Below, piece by piece: positions 10,481 to 21,508 of a stretch of DNA of 64,000 nucleotides; position 1 is the stretch's first letter; every line of letters begins with the position of its first letter. The stretch spans positions 29,244,572-29,308,571 of the forward strand of contig CM034543.1 of assembly GCA_020002185.1 (NCBI GenBank). The letters run 5' to 3'. The notes beneath the pieces are model-generated. The model was not told the origin of the DNA. It did no database searches and saw only the letters and a program-made list of their open reading frames with translations. The translations under genes and the position numbers were made by a program. Source of the stretch: Paraescarpia echinospica (lineage: Eukaryota > Annelida > Polychaeta > Sabellida > Siboglinidae).

Positions 10481-11153
10481 TTATGCAGCGCATGTCCCCT
10501 TAACCGCTACCTCAGTTGGTGTTCCTTCTGCTAGTTTTTTTATCGTTTGGAGGGTTTCTAGTTTGAACACTGGCTCTTCTATGAGGGCGATGCTTGCATG
10601 GGCCATCTCCATGAAGGGAAAGGACTGTTGCCGGGTATTTGTAGAGTTGTGTGAGGCTTCGCATGATGTAGCTTTTCCCGCTGTTGGGGACTTCCTCAAA
10701 GAAGATCAGGTTGCGTTTGGGGGTTTTCTTCGAGAGTATGTCCCAAATGTTGCGGTAGACCTGTTGTGGTTGTAGGCCATGGAATTCGAGCAGGTGATGT
10801 AGCAGTTTTCTGGATGTGTCGAGGTAGTGGTTGTTTTCAGTGTATTTTGTCCAGTCAGTGTTTTGTAGCATGTGTGTGAATCCCTCCATGATTTCGAGGC
10901 TGCGGTCCATTGTGAACGCCTTCTGTAATATGGCATCGAATTGTGGATGGGTGAGGGTGTTCTCGAAGTTTTTGGTATTGTTGTTTGCCATTGCCCCCTT
11001 TATCAGTGCCTCTCTGTTAGTGTGCCCATGCTCTTTGATCTGCCATTTTAGGTATTTAAAGAGGGACATTGTGCGCCCGCTGTGGAGGATTATTTCTAGT
11101 CGCTGGTTTCGGTTGAAATAACCTTTTGATGCAACGTCGAAGAGAACTGGCAC
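10481..11153 (-). pseudogene. Parvovirus NS1-like SF3 helicase, copy 1 (endogenous viral element)
   Basis: Endogenous copy of a small-DNA-virus replication helicase. The minus-strand frame 10512-11153 holds a conserved upstream domain (SGRTMSLFKYLKW ... THPQFDAILQKAF) and a Walker A loop (VPNSGKS). After a frameshift near 10700 the frame 10481-10699 holds Walker B (IALIEEP) and the segment ending PTEVAVKG. That order is the superfamily 3 helicase of parvovirus NS1 proteins. The N-terminal HUH nuclease is absent. The frameshift lies between Walker A and Walker B. Related copies are at 13.5 and 33.7 kb, each diverged, so they are separate insertions or old duplications. Confidence 0.65.
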
Positions 11154-11329
11154 ATTTCAGTAAGTTCGCGTTCGTCTGTCAGCCACTCTGCCATATTGCC
11201 GATTTGTAGGTCATAGTCGTCAACGACAGCGCATGACAAAAATGCTGCACTGCGATTGGCTCATTGCTACGACAAAAGTTTTGTTGTGTTGTGGACCGGC
11301 GTACATTAACGATGTCGCGCATTTTACCC

Positions 11330-11730
11330 GCGTACACTGCACAACAAAAGACTTGTTGTGTTGATCTAGACAACACCAGACAAAAGACTTGTTGTGTTGA
11401 TCTAGACAACACCAGACAAAAGACTTGTTGTGTTGATCTAGACAACACCAGACAAAAGACTTGTTGTGTTGATCTAGACAACACCAGACAAAAGACTTGT
11501 TGTGTTGATCTAGACAACACCAGACAAAAGACTTGTTGTGTTGATCTAGACAACACCAGACAAAAGACTTGTTGTGTTGATCTAGACAACACCAGACAAA
11601 AGACTTGTTGTGTTGATCTAGACAACACCAGACAAAAGTTATAGCAAAACTTACACTCGTGCACATTATCGACAAACCGGTTTAAGTCGGCAAAACACCT
11701 GACTTACAACAAAAGTTGTATAGTGTACGC
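11330..11730. mobile_element. MITE-like element carrying a 36-bp tandem array
   Basis: GCGTACACT at 11330-11338 is matched inverted by AGTGTACGC at 11722-11730, and both are followed inward by ACAAC-rich sequence. The enclosed ~400 bp is mostly the 36-bp array. It has no transposase, so it would be non-autonomous. No clear target-site duplication was found and the repeat is short, so the ends are tentative. Confidence 0.4.
11346..11637. repeat. 36-bp palindromic tandem repeat, 8 units
   Basis: Eight near-identical units. Each contains GTGTTGATCTAGACAACAC, an imperfect hairpin around a TCTAGA core. Because 36 is a multiple of 3, open frames run through the array on both strands (a 12-residue period), but these are artefacts of the repeat with no start context. 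There are no unique spacers, so this is not CRISPR. Confidence 0.9.
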
Positions 11731-12053
11731 TGTGCTTAAGTTGTAAAGTATGCAACACGCTAGAAGTAATGAGCTACAGCACTCGCCTACCGTGCTCAGT
11801 CTTCTTTGCTGTGTCTGCTGCCTGATGCAGTGACATGGGTAGTAGATCTTCCCCTTGAACTGGGAGGGGCCTTGTCGCCTTCTTCTTGTACATCATTATG
11901 AAAGGGAAGTAAGTGCACACTATCAGGAGGCTTGTAATTTTATGAGGAGACTCGATTTGTTATGTAACATATGTGGCTATTGTGTCAGACAATCTCAGTT
12001 TTCTCACTCCATGTTGCAGAAAATACCCCAGTTAGGTGTCAAGAGGGGTTTCT

Positions 12054-13490
12054 TCCTTTTGCTTGATCTGTTCTTCATGTTGCTGAAGTTACCCAATCTG
12101 TGATGTTGTCTTATCAGATAGTTCACCACTATTTGTCAATTTTAAGCATCAAAAGCTAACTTAATAATAATTTCATGTATTGAAACAATAAATGAATGAC
12201 ACTGATGCAGCGGCTGGCTGCAACAAACATTATTCTCTGTCCGGTCTGCAGAAGATGAAGAGAGACACGCACCAAGCAGCAAGGACAGAAGTTACAAGGT
12301 GGTTTCACAAGTTTCTTTCACTTGAAAGAAACATTAAAATGTACTAGTGTGCACCGAGTGGCCAGCGTGGCACAGTCCAATTCACTGAATGAATAAATGA
12401 AAACTTCTCTTCACTGAAATGTAGCATTAGTTTACAATATGGGAAAGGCATTCAAGTGTCGGTCAAATACGGTGGAGGGTGCGTATTCTGTCTGTGACCT
12501 GTTTCATAGTGAATCGGGCCAAGACCGACTAGAGTCATAGGTGAGGGTAGGTATGACACAACAGTGCGACTGGAGTTCTGGGTTAAACTCTGCGTCTGCG
12601 AAAACATTTTTCTGGCACACGCGACCAGGGTGAGGGTAGAAGGACAGAAGTTACAAGGTGGTTTCACAAGTTTCTTTCACTTGAAAGAAACATTAAAATG
12701 TACTAGTGTGCACCGAGTGGCCAGCGTGGCACAGTCCAATTCACTGAATGAATAAATGAAAACTTCTCTTCACTGAAATGTAGCATTAGTTTACAATATG
12801 GGAAAGGCATTCAAGTGTCGCTCAAATACGGTGGAGGGCGCGTATTCTGTCCATGACCTGTTTCATAGTGAATCGGGCCAAGACCGACTAGAGTTGTAGG
12901 TGAGGGTAGGTATGACACAACAGTGCGACTGGAGTTCTGGGTTAAACTCTGTGTCTGCGAAAACATTTTTCTGGCACACACGACCAGGGTGAGGGTAGAA
13001 GGACAGAAGTTACAAGGTGGTTTCACAAGTTTCTTTCACTTGAAAGAAACATTAAAATGTACTAGTGTGCACCGAGTGGCCAGCGTGGCGCAATTCAATT
13101 AACTGAATGAATAAATGAAAACTTCTCTTCACTGAAATGTAGCATTAGTTTACAATATGGGAAAGGCATTCAAGTGTCGCTCAAATACGGTGGAGGGCGC
13201 GTATTCTGTCTGTGACCTGTTTCATAGTGAATCGGGCCAAGGGTGAATGGAGGTCTGGGTTAAACTCTGCGTCTGCGAAAACATTTTTCTGGCACACGTG
13301 ACCAGGGTTAGGGTAGATATGACACAGCAGCGTGACATCTTCAGCAGTGAAACTGGATCTCTGCGACGTCTTTCAGCATCGGCAGCACGGGTTCAGTCGT
13401 CACTGTTACCACCTCTCGCTGTGTCCATCTGCTGCTGCAGCAGCTGGTTCTGTACGCAATGCATGTTTTGCATCATTCTGGTATACACGA
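12054..13490. repeat. Flanking repeat, left copy
   Basis: Shares long, nearly identical stretches in the same order with 16853-17625: TTTTGCTTGATCTGTTCTT, the GATGCAGCGGCTGGCTGC segment, the 359-bp unit and the CTGCTGCTGCAGCAGCTGG segment. The left copy holds three 359-bp units, the right copy one. The minus strand near 13430-13500 encodes a short Q-rich frame (QNQLLQQMDTARGGN), also in the right copy. Together the two copies bracket the VP-NS1 block. Confidence 0.75.
12282..13313. repeat. 359-bp tandem triplication
   Basis: AGGACAGAAGTTACAAGG begins units at 12282, 12641 and 13000, giving an exact 359-bp period. The third unit is truncated at about 13313. Units differ by only a few substitutions, so the triplication is recent. 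A single unit is present at 17077 in the right flank copy. Confidence 0.9.
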
Positions 13491-14480
13491 GCACCGATTG
13501 CTCTTGTCTTGTGATTGCTGATGTCAACGGGCAGGAATTTCGAGTCTTCCTCGTATTTCTCCCAGTTCATGTTCTGGTATCTTGTTTCTATCCCTTGGAT
13601 ACATTCCAGACTGCGATCCATGGCGAATGCTTTGTATCGTTCAGGATGCAGTCGAATTGTGGGTGCGTGAGAGCGTTCTCAAAGTTCTCGGTATTCGTGC
13701 CTCGCAGTGCGCCGTAAATCAATTCTTCACAGCTGTTGTGATCATGTTGGGTAATCTGCCACTTTAGGTAGGTGTACAGGGACATGGTGCGTCCGCTCTT
13801 CAGCACAATCGTCTCCGGTGTTTTCTCATTTTCTTTGTTTTCTTCGAAGACCCTTTTTTCGGCCGCCTAGGATGGCTGGTATTTCTTTCGGGATGTATTC
13901 TTGATTCACCCAGTGAGTGAATTGGAGCATGACTGGGTTTGTTGCTCGACTCGAAGTCATTCGGGGTTTTTGGGCCAAGTAATTGGCCCAGCTTGCCGGG
14001 AATTTCGTTGTCTGTGTCGGCGGGATGTTTCCAGTTGTGAGGCACAGACTCTTGTGTTGGCTCACCACATTTGCCCACAGTGTGTGATCCGGGACGGTAG
14101 GTAGATGCATACGTCAGGTGGAAGTGTCATATTTGTTCCAGGGCCGTTTGTCGGGGCTGTCGGTTGATCCACGGTAGACGATGTGGACGTCACGTCTTTT
14201 GATGAATTGAAGGAGTTTTTCCCCGGCGCTGTAGACTGATTCCGCGGTCGGCGGCATCGGCGATGTTTGTTTTGATTTGTATTTCGCCCATGAGTATGTT
14301 GTCTGTGTATGTAATTTTATCGCATGTTGTCATAGCTTTTTTGAGTGTACGGTACACTGTTTCGATTGGTTTTTCCACCAGTACTGGTGTTTTGATTGGT
14401 ATTTCGACATCGAATTGGTTTGGATTGATCCACGGATATACAATTTGGTATATGCATAATCCGCTTTTTGAAAGGTTAAA
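13490..14480 (-). pseudogene. Parvovirus NS1-like sequence, copy 2 (endogenous viral element)
   Basis: Read from 14480 leftward, several minus-strand frames encode NS1-like sequence: an N-terminal part (14190-14480), a middle part with FPASWANYLAQKP (13826-14110), and the pre-helicase block with SGRTMSLYTYLKW and LTHPQFD (13588-13806). Frameshifts occur near 14190, 13815 and 13640. The sequence stops before the Walker motifs at about 13490, where the flanking repeat begins, so the helicase core is missing. It starts only about 110 bp after the end of the capsid-like frame and lies in the same orientation. Confidence 0.55.
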
Positions 14481-14593
14481 TTTGATTTATTAGTACGTCA
14501 TGTATTACTCGTATTATTATTATTGCTTATGCTATTGGGTATGTGTTTTTTATTATGCGTTTTATGCGCCACCAGTGACCTGTAACAGAGACA

Positions 14594-16235
14594 TTACCGT
14601 GTGAATACTGGTGTTGTCCCTCCCATTGATATGTTTGTGGCGTAGTTGCACATGCCTACTGGGAATTGGCAAAGTTGTGTGCGCCTGTGGTTGAATATTG
14701 GATCCAGCAGTATGTTTTCTATTGCTACTGGATTTGCTTGCCACCCTGCGAACTGTGGTGACCCACTCATTCTTTCTATCTGGATTGTGGATTCGTACAT
14801 GATTGTTACTTGCCAGACTATCTTTCCGGCTGTGTTTGTTGACGACAACAGAGGTGGTATTTCTATCACACATAATGGTGGTGGACTGCTAGGGACCATG
14901 GGCATTTGCGTCAGTAGACTACGTCCTGGTGTTGGTGCACAGTCTCGTGCTGCCTGTGTTGTTGTGTTGTATTGTGGCCCACTTTTCTTTACCCAGTTAC
15001 GACGTTTTTCATCGGGTACCCAGTTTGTGTGATCTACTAGGCTACTGACTTCTACCGGTATGTGTCTGTCGAATGACACTTGTGTCCCTGTGTAGAAGCT
15101 GTCCTTGCTCCAGTTCATTATCATGTTGTTAAAGAAGTATGGATTTCTGTTCATCCAGTTGTATTGCCATGTTTGTATGAGTATGTGAAGTTCAGTTTGT
15201 CTGTGTTCCATAAGGACATGAGTGTGTCTAGTCGTATGTCCTCGTGGGCTTTGGTTGGGTCTAGTCCAAATTGTTTTGCGAACCATTATTTGTGTATGAT
15301 TCTTTTGTCTATGATAGGTTTTAGTGACCCCTCTTCTCGTGTCCATGGGATGTTTTGTTTCATGTTGCCATTTGGCAGTGGTGCCCCTGCTGTGTGCATG
15401 TCGGCCATTGTGAAGTACCCGTATTTTGAGTCTACATATCCCATGAAGTATGGCCGACTGTGGAATTGGAATGCTGCCGTGACATTTCCCTGTACCTAAG
15501 TTAGTTCTTCGACCATTGGTACAACGTTGCTTACTTTAAAGCCACACGATTGAACTCGCCATGACGTTGTTGGCATGAGAGGTGTTTCTATTTCTGCCTT
15601 TGTCATACTGCTGCTTAGGTATGGGTATGGTATATTTAGGTATGCGTGGTGTATGGTAAGTGTTGCCATTTCATAAGCATCAGTAGCTGGCGGTGCGTAA
15701 CTGAACGTTGAGAATGGTCTCGCTTGGTTTGTAATGTAATGTTGAAAGTCTCGGCTAAAGTGTAGTGTTCTTATGCCTGCGGTATCTGCGTGCGACGCAC
15801 TAACATCTCCCGGTGTAACACTACCCGCTCCCACCCCTGGAGGACCTACTGCCGGTGCTCCCGGATCCATATCCATATCCATTACTATATCCGCTTGCTG
15901 TGCTATATCGTTATCTATATCCTGTTCTACGTCTACGTTAGCCTTTTTGGCGGCTGCGTCGTTTTGTTCTGCCTCTGCTCTTCTTTTTTCCGCGTTTCGT
16001 AACATGTAATCGCTTGCGTAGTTTGTTAGTCTGTCTATGATATTCTTTCCCTGTATTATTGCTCCTACAAATGTTCCTGTAGCGGAGTTAATATGTTGCA
16101 GACATCCGATTAAGTCTCCGTCTGCTGTTACTGTACTGATACTATTATCATCGTAGTCTAAATCATGCTGTCTACAACATTTATCTACTTCTACTGTCGG
16201 TGCTTCAAAGTCTACTGTGAACGGTCTCGTTCATG
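14594..16235 (-). pseudogene. Parvovirus capsid (VP)-like sequence with PLA2 motif (endogenous viral element)
   Basis: The minus strand is open from about 16235 to an in-frame TAG at 15496-15498, and continues in another frame at 14594-15346. Near the start (16156-16188) it has a CC..HDLDY motif, the catalytic HDxxY of the phospholipase A2 domain in parvovirus VP1. The calcium-binding loop upstream is not seen. Later, NPYFFNNMIMNW and YTGTQVSFDRHIPV fit the jelly-roll capsid and its C-terminal part. An internal stop and at least one frameshift (about 15.3 kb) show that it is not functional. A stop also precedes the PLA2 segment at about 16230. Confidence 0.65.
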
Positions 16236-16297
16236 ATGTTGAATTGAGTAGTTGGTGTTGCCACACTGCTCTCTGACTGAATAATGACCGTGCACCG

Positions 16298-16446
16298 CCT
16301 TATATACCCTGTTACCCTTCTCTGATTGGTAGTTGTTCCACGCTTTCTGATTGGTTTTTGGTTTGTTATCTTGTCTCTGATTGGTTAATTAATTAGCTGT
16401 CAATCAATTAGCGGTGACCTCATTTGCATATTTGCACTTGGCCAAT
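16298..16446 (-). promoter_or_regulatory. CCAAT-cluster + TATA promoter upstream of VP-like frame
   Basis: The plus strand has ATTGG at about 16326, 16351 and 16380 (CCAAT on the minus strand), spaced about 25-28 bp, and CCAAT at about 16442. The minus strand then has GGTATATAAGG at 16298-16308. Transcription would start near 16275, about 40 bp before the open VP-like region. This is the layout of an RNA polymerase II core promoter and could be viral in origin. Confidence 0.5.
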
Positions 16447-16534
16447 AGCACATAATTCTCTCTAAGCCGGCCGCCCCCCAGTTAACTGTGCCCGCGACCA
16501 CATCACCACTTCTTAGTCGCGGACGCACAGCATT

Positions 16535-16860
16535 ACTGCGGGTTTGGACTCTGGGCCGGCCATTGCAGGACCTCGATGTGAGAGCACTCGAGAAATGATC
16601 ACCTTGTTCATTTTATGGCAAGGAGCATTGTCTTGCTGGAAGACAAATGCTTCACCCTCACCATAAAACGAAGAAGCAGAAGGCAGGATGTGGTTCCTCA
16701 GCACCCTCACATATTGGTCCTGCTGCATGGCGCCTTCACACCGGTAGAGTTGGCCGACCCCGCGCCCAAACATGCACCCCAGACCATCAAAGAGCCTCTT
16801 CCATGCTTAACTGTGGGGACAATTCACTGTGGGTTGTACATCACCAACCATCCCCTTTTG
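16535..16860 (-). pseudogene. Tc1-type transposase fragment 1
   Basis: The minus strand encodes MFGRGVGQLYRC ... FVFQQDNAPCHKMN, the block around the second Asp (QQDNAPCH) of Tc1/mariner DD34E transposases. The frame then leaves the family where the Glu block (NPIEH) should be, so the 3' end is deleted. Closely related to the copy at 19.1 kb. It lies between the VP promoter and the right flanking repeat. Confidence 0.8.
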
Positions 16861-17625
16861 CTTGATCTGTTCTTTATGGTGCTGAAGTTACCCAATCTGT
16901 GATGTTGTCTTATCAGATAGTTCACCACTATTTGTCAATTTTAAGCATCAAAAGCTAACTTAATAATAATTTCATGTATTGAAACAATAAATGAATGACA
17001 CTGATGCAGCGGCTGGCTGCAACAAACATTCTCTGTCCGGTCTGCAGAAGATGAAGAGAGACACGCACCAAGCAGCAAGGACAGAAGTTACAAGGTGGTT
17101 TCACAAGTTTCTTTCACTTGAAAGAAACATTAAAATGTACTAGTGTGCACCGAGTGGCCAGCGTGGCACAGTCCAATTCACTGAATGAATAAATGAAAAC
17201 TTCTCTTCACTGAAATGTAGCATTAGTTTACAATATGGGAAAGGCATTCAAGTGTCGGTCAAATACGGTGGAGGGTGCGTATTCTGTCTGTGACCTGTTT
17301 CATAGTGAATCGGGCCAAGACCAACTAGAGTCATAGGTGAGGGTAGGTATGACACAACAGTGCGACTGGAGTTCTGGGTTAAACTCTGCGTCTGCGAAAA
17401 CATTTTTCTGGCACACGTGACCAGGGTTAGGGTAGATATGACACAGCAGCGTGACATCTTCAGCAGTGAAACTGGATCTCTGCGACGTCTTTCAGCATCG
17501 GCAGCACGGGTTCAGTCGTCACTGTTACCACCTCTCGCTGTGTCCATCTGCTGCTGCAGCAGCTGGTTCTGTACGCAATGCATGTTTTGCATCATTCTGG
17601 TGTACATGAGCACCGATTGCACGTT
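16853..17625. repeat. Flanking repeat, right copy
   Basis: Direct repeat of 12054-13490 (see the left copy) with a single 359-bp unit. Diverges from the left copy after GAGCACCGATTG at about 17619. Confidence 0.75.
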
Positions 17626-17639
17626 GTGATCGGCGACAT

Positions 17640-18060
17640 TCTAACAAGTCTGCTGTGTGGCTAGGCGGTGCAATATATGCTTTGACATACGCGACAGTGT
17701 TCGACCTGCAGATCTGGCGCAGGCTATGTGAGCGTTTCGGGTTTGTATCGCGGTAAGCGTGTGCGTCTGTCCGCGTCGGTCATGGACGGCAAATTTATCG
17801 CGTCAGAATGCCTCGGTCATGTGGCAGGTGTCGCCAGCCTGCCGTCCAAGGAGTTCTAGTGTGCACATGGCGTTGACCATCATAGACAACTTGTTGAAAC
17901 GAGGCAGCAATCGCACTATCCTGTTGATGATGTCTTCTGTTTCCCTGTGAAGGTGGCGCTGCTTAGACACGTACACTTTCAGGGTGACGGCCCAGTTAGA
18001 GATGCGTTTCTCTAACTTGCCTTTGGAGTCTGGAGACCAGCCGCACTTGGGCCGCAATCA
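17640..18060 (-). pseudogene. Unidentified coding remnant
   Basis: An 84-codon minus-strand frame (17803-18057) has a basic, helical composition (KLEKRISNWAVTLKVYV ... RIVRLLPRFNKLS). It is followed downstream by frameshifted sequence with similar composition. It lies between the right flanking repeat and the MULE relic and could be the C-terminal part of the latter. No family recognised. Confidence 0.25.
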
Positions 18061-18099
18061 TGGATGGTTCATCGTAGAGCAATGTCACCTGTATGTACA

Positions 18100-18715
18100 A
18101 GTTCGTTCTGGTACAACCCCTGCCTTAGAGATGATTATGCCAGCCCTATAGGTCTTTGTTCATGTGGAGTGACTGGTAGTATACACTCCAACATGCTGTT
18201 GGCCAGATGTGACTCTTGATCCAGAGGAGTCAGCTGTTGGGGCTGGCGTCTTACTCCATGTGGAGGAAGATCGGCGTGATGTAAAGTGCAGGAAAGAAGC
18301 ACAACGCCATAACCTACCGCAGTACCATCATCTCTGGTGTATGCAACTTCCAGTCCATACTCCAGGTGTGAAGTGGAAGATGCTGCCATGCATTGCCAGA
18401 AAGTGAAGGGCCATTCATTCCACCCGTGATTGTGGCAGTGTGGCACACAGTTCTATAAACATTGCTGTGTAGTCTGCGTTGAGGTGGTGTGAGATGACGC
18501 ACATTGCAGTGGGTAATTGTTTCGTGCAACCTTCTTGTCAAACAAATGCGTTCACCGTAAACAGTTGGTAAAACAGCTGTTGGACAACGTGGAATGTCGC
18601 ATCTGTGTACCGTGTCTTGGGTTTGTTCAGGAGATCCAGCTGCACTTGGGCTGGATCTCGGACGATTCGTCATACAGCAATGCCGCCAACATGGCACGAC
18701 TTTGGCATTGAGATG
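18100..18715 (-). pseudogene. MULE-type transposase relic
   Basis: Minus-strand frames, with frequent shifts, contain DAT followed by VQQLFYQLFTVNAFV, SHHLNADYTAMFIEL, WPFTFWQC and AYTRDDGTAVGY. These follow the order of the MULE transposase domain, in which the first Asp begins D-G-T-F and the segment QLF..H.FV...L.....Y..MF follows. Stops and frameshifts are dense, so this is an old copy. The identification rests on recalled family patterns. Confidence 0.5.
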
Positions 18716-19059
18716 AGTGTGCTGCCCTCTGGGGGAGCTGACATGGATGAGGTTGTTAATGGGGAGGCTGGTATGGAGCATGCTCTTGATCTAATTCTGA
18801 GAGAAGACGACTCTCTCAGCTTCGGCATTCCCGACAAGGATGGAGAGAGTTCAATAGTTACACAAACATGTTGGATTATTGTTCCCAGTTTGCGTACAGA
18901 ACCGGTAAAACGTCATTGGACAATAGCATATTCAAATTTTTATTCATTTAAAAATACTAACTAATACAAAAGTCCAACCAAATTTATTTCATACTATTAA
19001 AGAGTAACTGTAGATGATATTTATACAGTTCTCATCTAAAAAAAACATTAACATTTTGT

Positions 19060-19770
19060 ACAGTGGCCCTTTGCACATTGCCTCGACATTGAATGTACCA
19101 GGTTTCAGACAGTGTCCACTGGGATGGCCTACCATGCAGCATGAAGCAGCTGCCACAGAGCCTCCAGACTACTTGGTTTGCTTCTCTCTACCTTCTTGAA
19201 GAGGACATCCCGTAGATGTTCTATGGGATTCAAGTTTGGGCTCTGGGCCGGCCATTGCAGGACCTCGATGTGAGAGCACTCGAGGAATGACATCACCTTG
19301 TTCATTTTATGGCAAGGAGCATTGTCTTGCTGGAAGACAAATGCTTCACCCTCACCATAAAGCGAAGAAGCAGAAGGCAGGATGTGGTTCCTCAGCACCC
19401 TCACATATTGGTCCTGCTGCATGGCGCCTTCACAACGGTAGAGTTGGCAGACCCCACGCCCAAACATACACCCCAGACCATCAAAGAGCCTCCTCCGTGC
19501 TTAACTGTGGGGACAATTCACTGTGGGCTGTACCTCACCAACCATCCCCCTCACAATAGCACGCTTTGCCCCTCAGAAAGGCTGAAAGACAACTCTTATC
19601 TGACCACAAAATTGTTTCCCACTGCTGCACAGTCCAGTTCTTATGGCTGCGAGCAAACGCTAGGCGATTCTTAATGTTCGCTGGCCGCAACAATGGCTTC
19701 TTCACCGCCACACAACCACGGAGTCCAGCCGAATTGAGGCGTTTCCGGATGTCACCTCGTCTTCGTCGAT
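19060..19770 (-). pseudogene. Tc1-type transposase relic 2 (DD34E)
   Basis: The 113-codon frame 19129-19467 contains FQQDNAPCHKMNKV (second Asp) and PAQSPNLNPIEHLRD (Glu), about 34 residues apart, followed by the usual C-terminus. Upstream, frameshifted sequence up to about 19770 retains the W-T-V-Q-Q and G-G-S-L-M-V-W-G-C blocks. The N-terminal paired-type DNA-binding domain is gone. Tc1 elements insert at TA; the terminal repeats were not found. Confidence 0.85.
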
Positions 19771-19855
19771 GTCGGCAATGATGTTCTGGAGCTCGGGGTC
19801 GAGGGACAGCTGCTCCAGTGGTGGCTGCTCGACATCACTTGCGGCTGCAACACAA
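19715..19855 (-). pseudogene. Acidic C-terminal exon, possibly of the Tigger gene
   Basis: Begins after an acceptor-like TGTGTTGCAG and encodes SDVEQPPLEQLSLDPEL followed by an acidic stretch. Tigger transposases end in acidic, low-complexity tails, and the upstream Tigger frame ends in TESELEPE next to a GT. The intron between them would hold the MITE at 20.04-20.42 kb. It overlaps the 5' edge of the Tc1 relic. Confidence 0.35.
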
Positions 19856-20040
19856 ATTGTACAACATAAATATTTTAATAAAAACAGTGACATTGCATTT
19901 AATGAGAAACTCACCTTCAGGGTCTTAGCGGCAGTCTCCCTGACCCTTGTTTTTGTTTATCTACAGCTACCTGATAGTTCATGATTAAGATGTTGCTAAT
20001 TGATTATATTATACACCGATTGTTTTTACTTTTATGTTAA

Positions 20041-20421
20041 ATGTGACCCACCATGCCAAAATGAGACACTTCTCTAAAAAAATGGTATTGTGTTTTATAG
20101 CATATTTGAATAGAGCACATTCAGACGAAAAAAATGATACCTCAGTGTTATCTATATTCACATTATTTCCAGAAAATGTTCACGCCTAAAACAATGACCC
20201 TCATTAAACGAAGTTTGATAGGTGTCATAAAACATCCAAATAAACACATTTGAACATCATACATGACATTTACACAACTATCATATGAAAGATTAGACTA
20301 TGTGGGACCATTTCCCGATGGAAAGTCAATTTCGACAATAATTCAGTGCCGTGTTGTTTTGGCTCGTATCTGATAACGAGCTCCACCGAGAAGCGTCTCA
20401 TTTTGGCATGGCGGGTCACAT
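20041..20421. mobile_element. MITE with 29-bp terminal inverted repeats
   Basis: ATGTGACCCACCATGCCAAA at the left end (continuing to 20069) is matched on the opposite strand at 20393-20421 with two mismatches over 29 bp. The 381-bp interior has no reading frame. It sits inside the presumed intron of the Tigger gene. Confidence 0.75.
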
Positions 20422-20546
20422 ATATTCTACTTTATAATACATGTGTTTTGTACTTATTATCTCAACACATATTCAGTTTTTCATAATTGAGCTGCAGGTA
20501 GTTATGGGTTTTTGATAATGATGCCGATTTTATTTGTACATATGGG

Positions 20547-21299
20547 TCAAATAAACACTTCCGGTTCCAATTCCGATTCAGTGCGGAAGCCACATTTCCT
20601 GAAGCATTTCACGATAGTGCTGGCTTGCAGGATGTCCCAAGCCGACTTCAGCCAGATAATGGCATCCGAGATGGTGACCGACTTGGCGAGTGTAGATGCC
20701 GTGCCAGTCTCATCTACACCCTTCTCATGGAGGACGTGACGAAGCAGACGTTTCCTGTAGTGCATCTTCACTGTTTGGATAATGCCCGCGTCACATGGCT
20801 GAAGCCTCGAGGTTGTGTTAGGCGGAAGAAACACAAGCTTCACGTGTGACAACTGTATGTCAGGGTGTGCTGCACAGTTGTCGACAAACATGAGGATGCG
20901 ACGCTGCTCAAACCTCATCCTGTTGTTGAGCCGATTCAGCCACACGGTGAAGATGTTCGTCGTCATCCATGCCTTCTTGCTGAAGTCGTAGTCAACGCCT
21001 AGTGAAGCAACTTCAAACCCATAGTAGCACCTCGGCTTCTTCGACCTCCCGATCACCAGTGGCTTCAGCTTCTCGCCGGTGACGCTCACTGAACTGTGAT
21101 GCGGTCTTTTGCTGTCTTCATACCATTGCAAGAGTTGTCCTTGGTTGCTCATCGACTTCGTTGGCATCGCTCTGAAGAACAGGCCCATCTCATCAGCGTT
21201 GAAAATATCTTTCGGCTCATAACCCTTGCACAGGATCGGCAGACGTTGAGCCCGGTTCCTCACTGCTTCCGAATGATTCCGAATGAACATTTTAGGCAA
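20547..21299 (-). pseudogene. Tigger/pogo transposase catalytic domain (5'-truncated)
   Basis: A 250-codon uninterrupted frame covers the DDE_1 domain: FNADEMGLFFRAMP (first Asp), then ILMFVDNCAAHP (second Asp) and FLPPNTTSRLQPCDAGIIQ (third Asp region). These are the hallmarks of Tigger/pogo transposases, which insert at TA. The N-terminal HTH/CENP-B DNA-binding half is missing (the frame starts at the KMF... border). A minus-strand AATAAA lies about 15 nt after the stop. The catalytic domain itself looks intact, so the loss of the N-terminus is probably recent. Confidence 0.85.
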
Positions 21300-21476
21300 A
21301 ATTGTATTATCACCCAGTTCCCATCCGTAAGCCGGTAATCTTGAATTTAGCTAGTCTAATGATTAATGTAGTTACTACATGCTCGCGGAAGCTCCCGAAC
21401 GAGCGGCAACTCGGCCAGCAAGCCCTCCTTTTTAAGGCCCCCGATCGCATGGTAAAAAACTGGGGCAAAGAAAGGA

Positions 21477-21508
21477 ATAGATAGATAGATAGATACATAG
21501 ATACATTT
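21477..21508. repeat. GATA microsatellite
   Basis: GATAGATAGATAGATACATAG; a short tetranucleotide run. Confidence 0.85.

Noticed and set aside
11346..11637. CRISPR-like direct repeats
   Set aside because: Units are contiguous with no unique spacers, and the context is eukaryotic.
11264..11644. Long plus-strand and minus-strand frames through the 36-bp repeat
   Set aside because: Open only because the unit length is a multiple of three; no start context or flanking coding signal.
15080..15499. 139-codon plus-strand frame
   Set aside because: Antisense to the VP-like sequence; no independent support.
12054..17625. LTR retrotransposon (direct repeats as LTRs)
   Set aside because: No TG..CA ends, primer-binding site, gag-pol or polypurine tract; the interior is parvovirus-like and Tc1.
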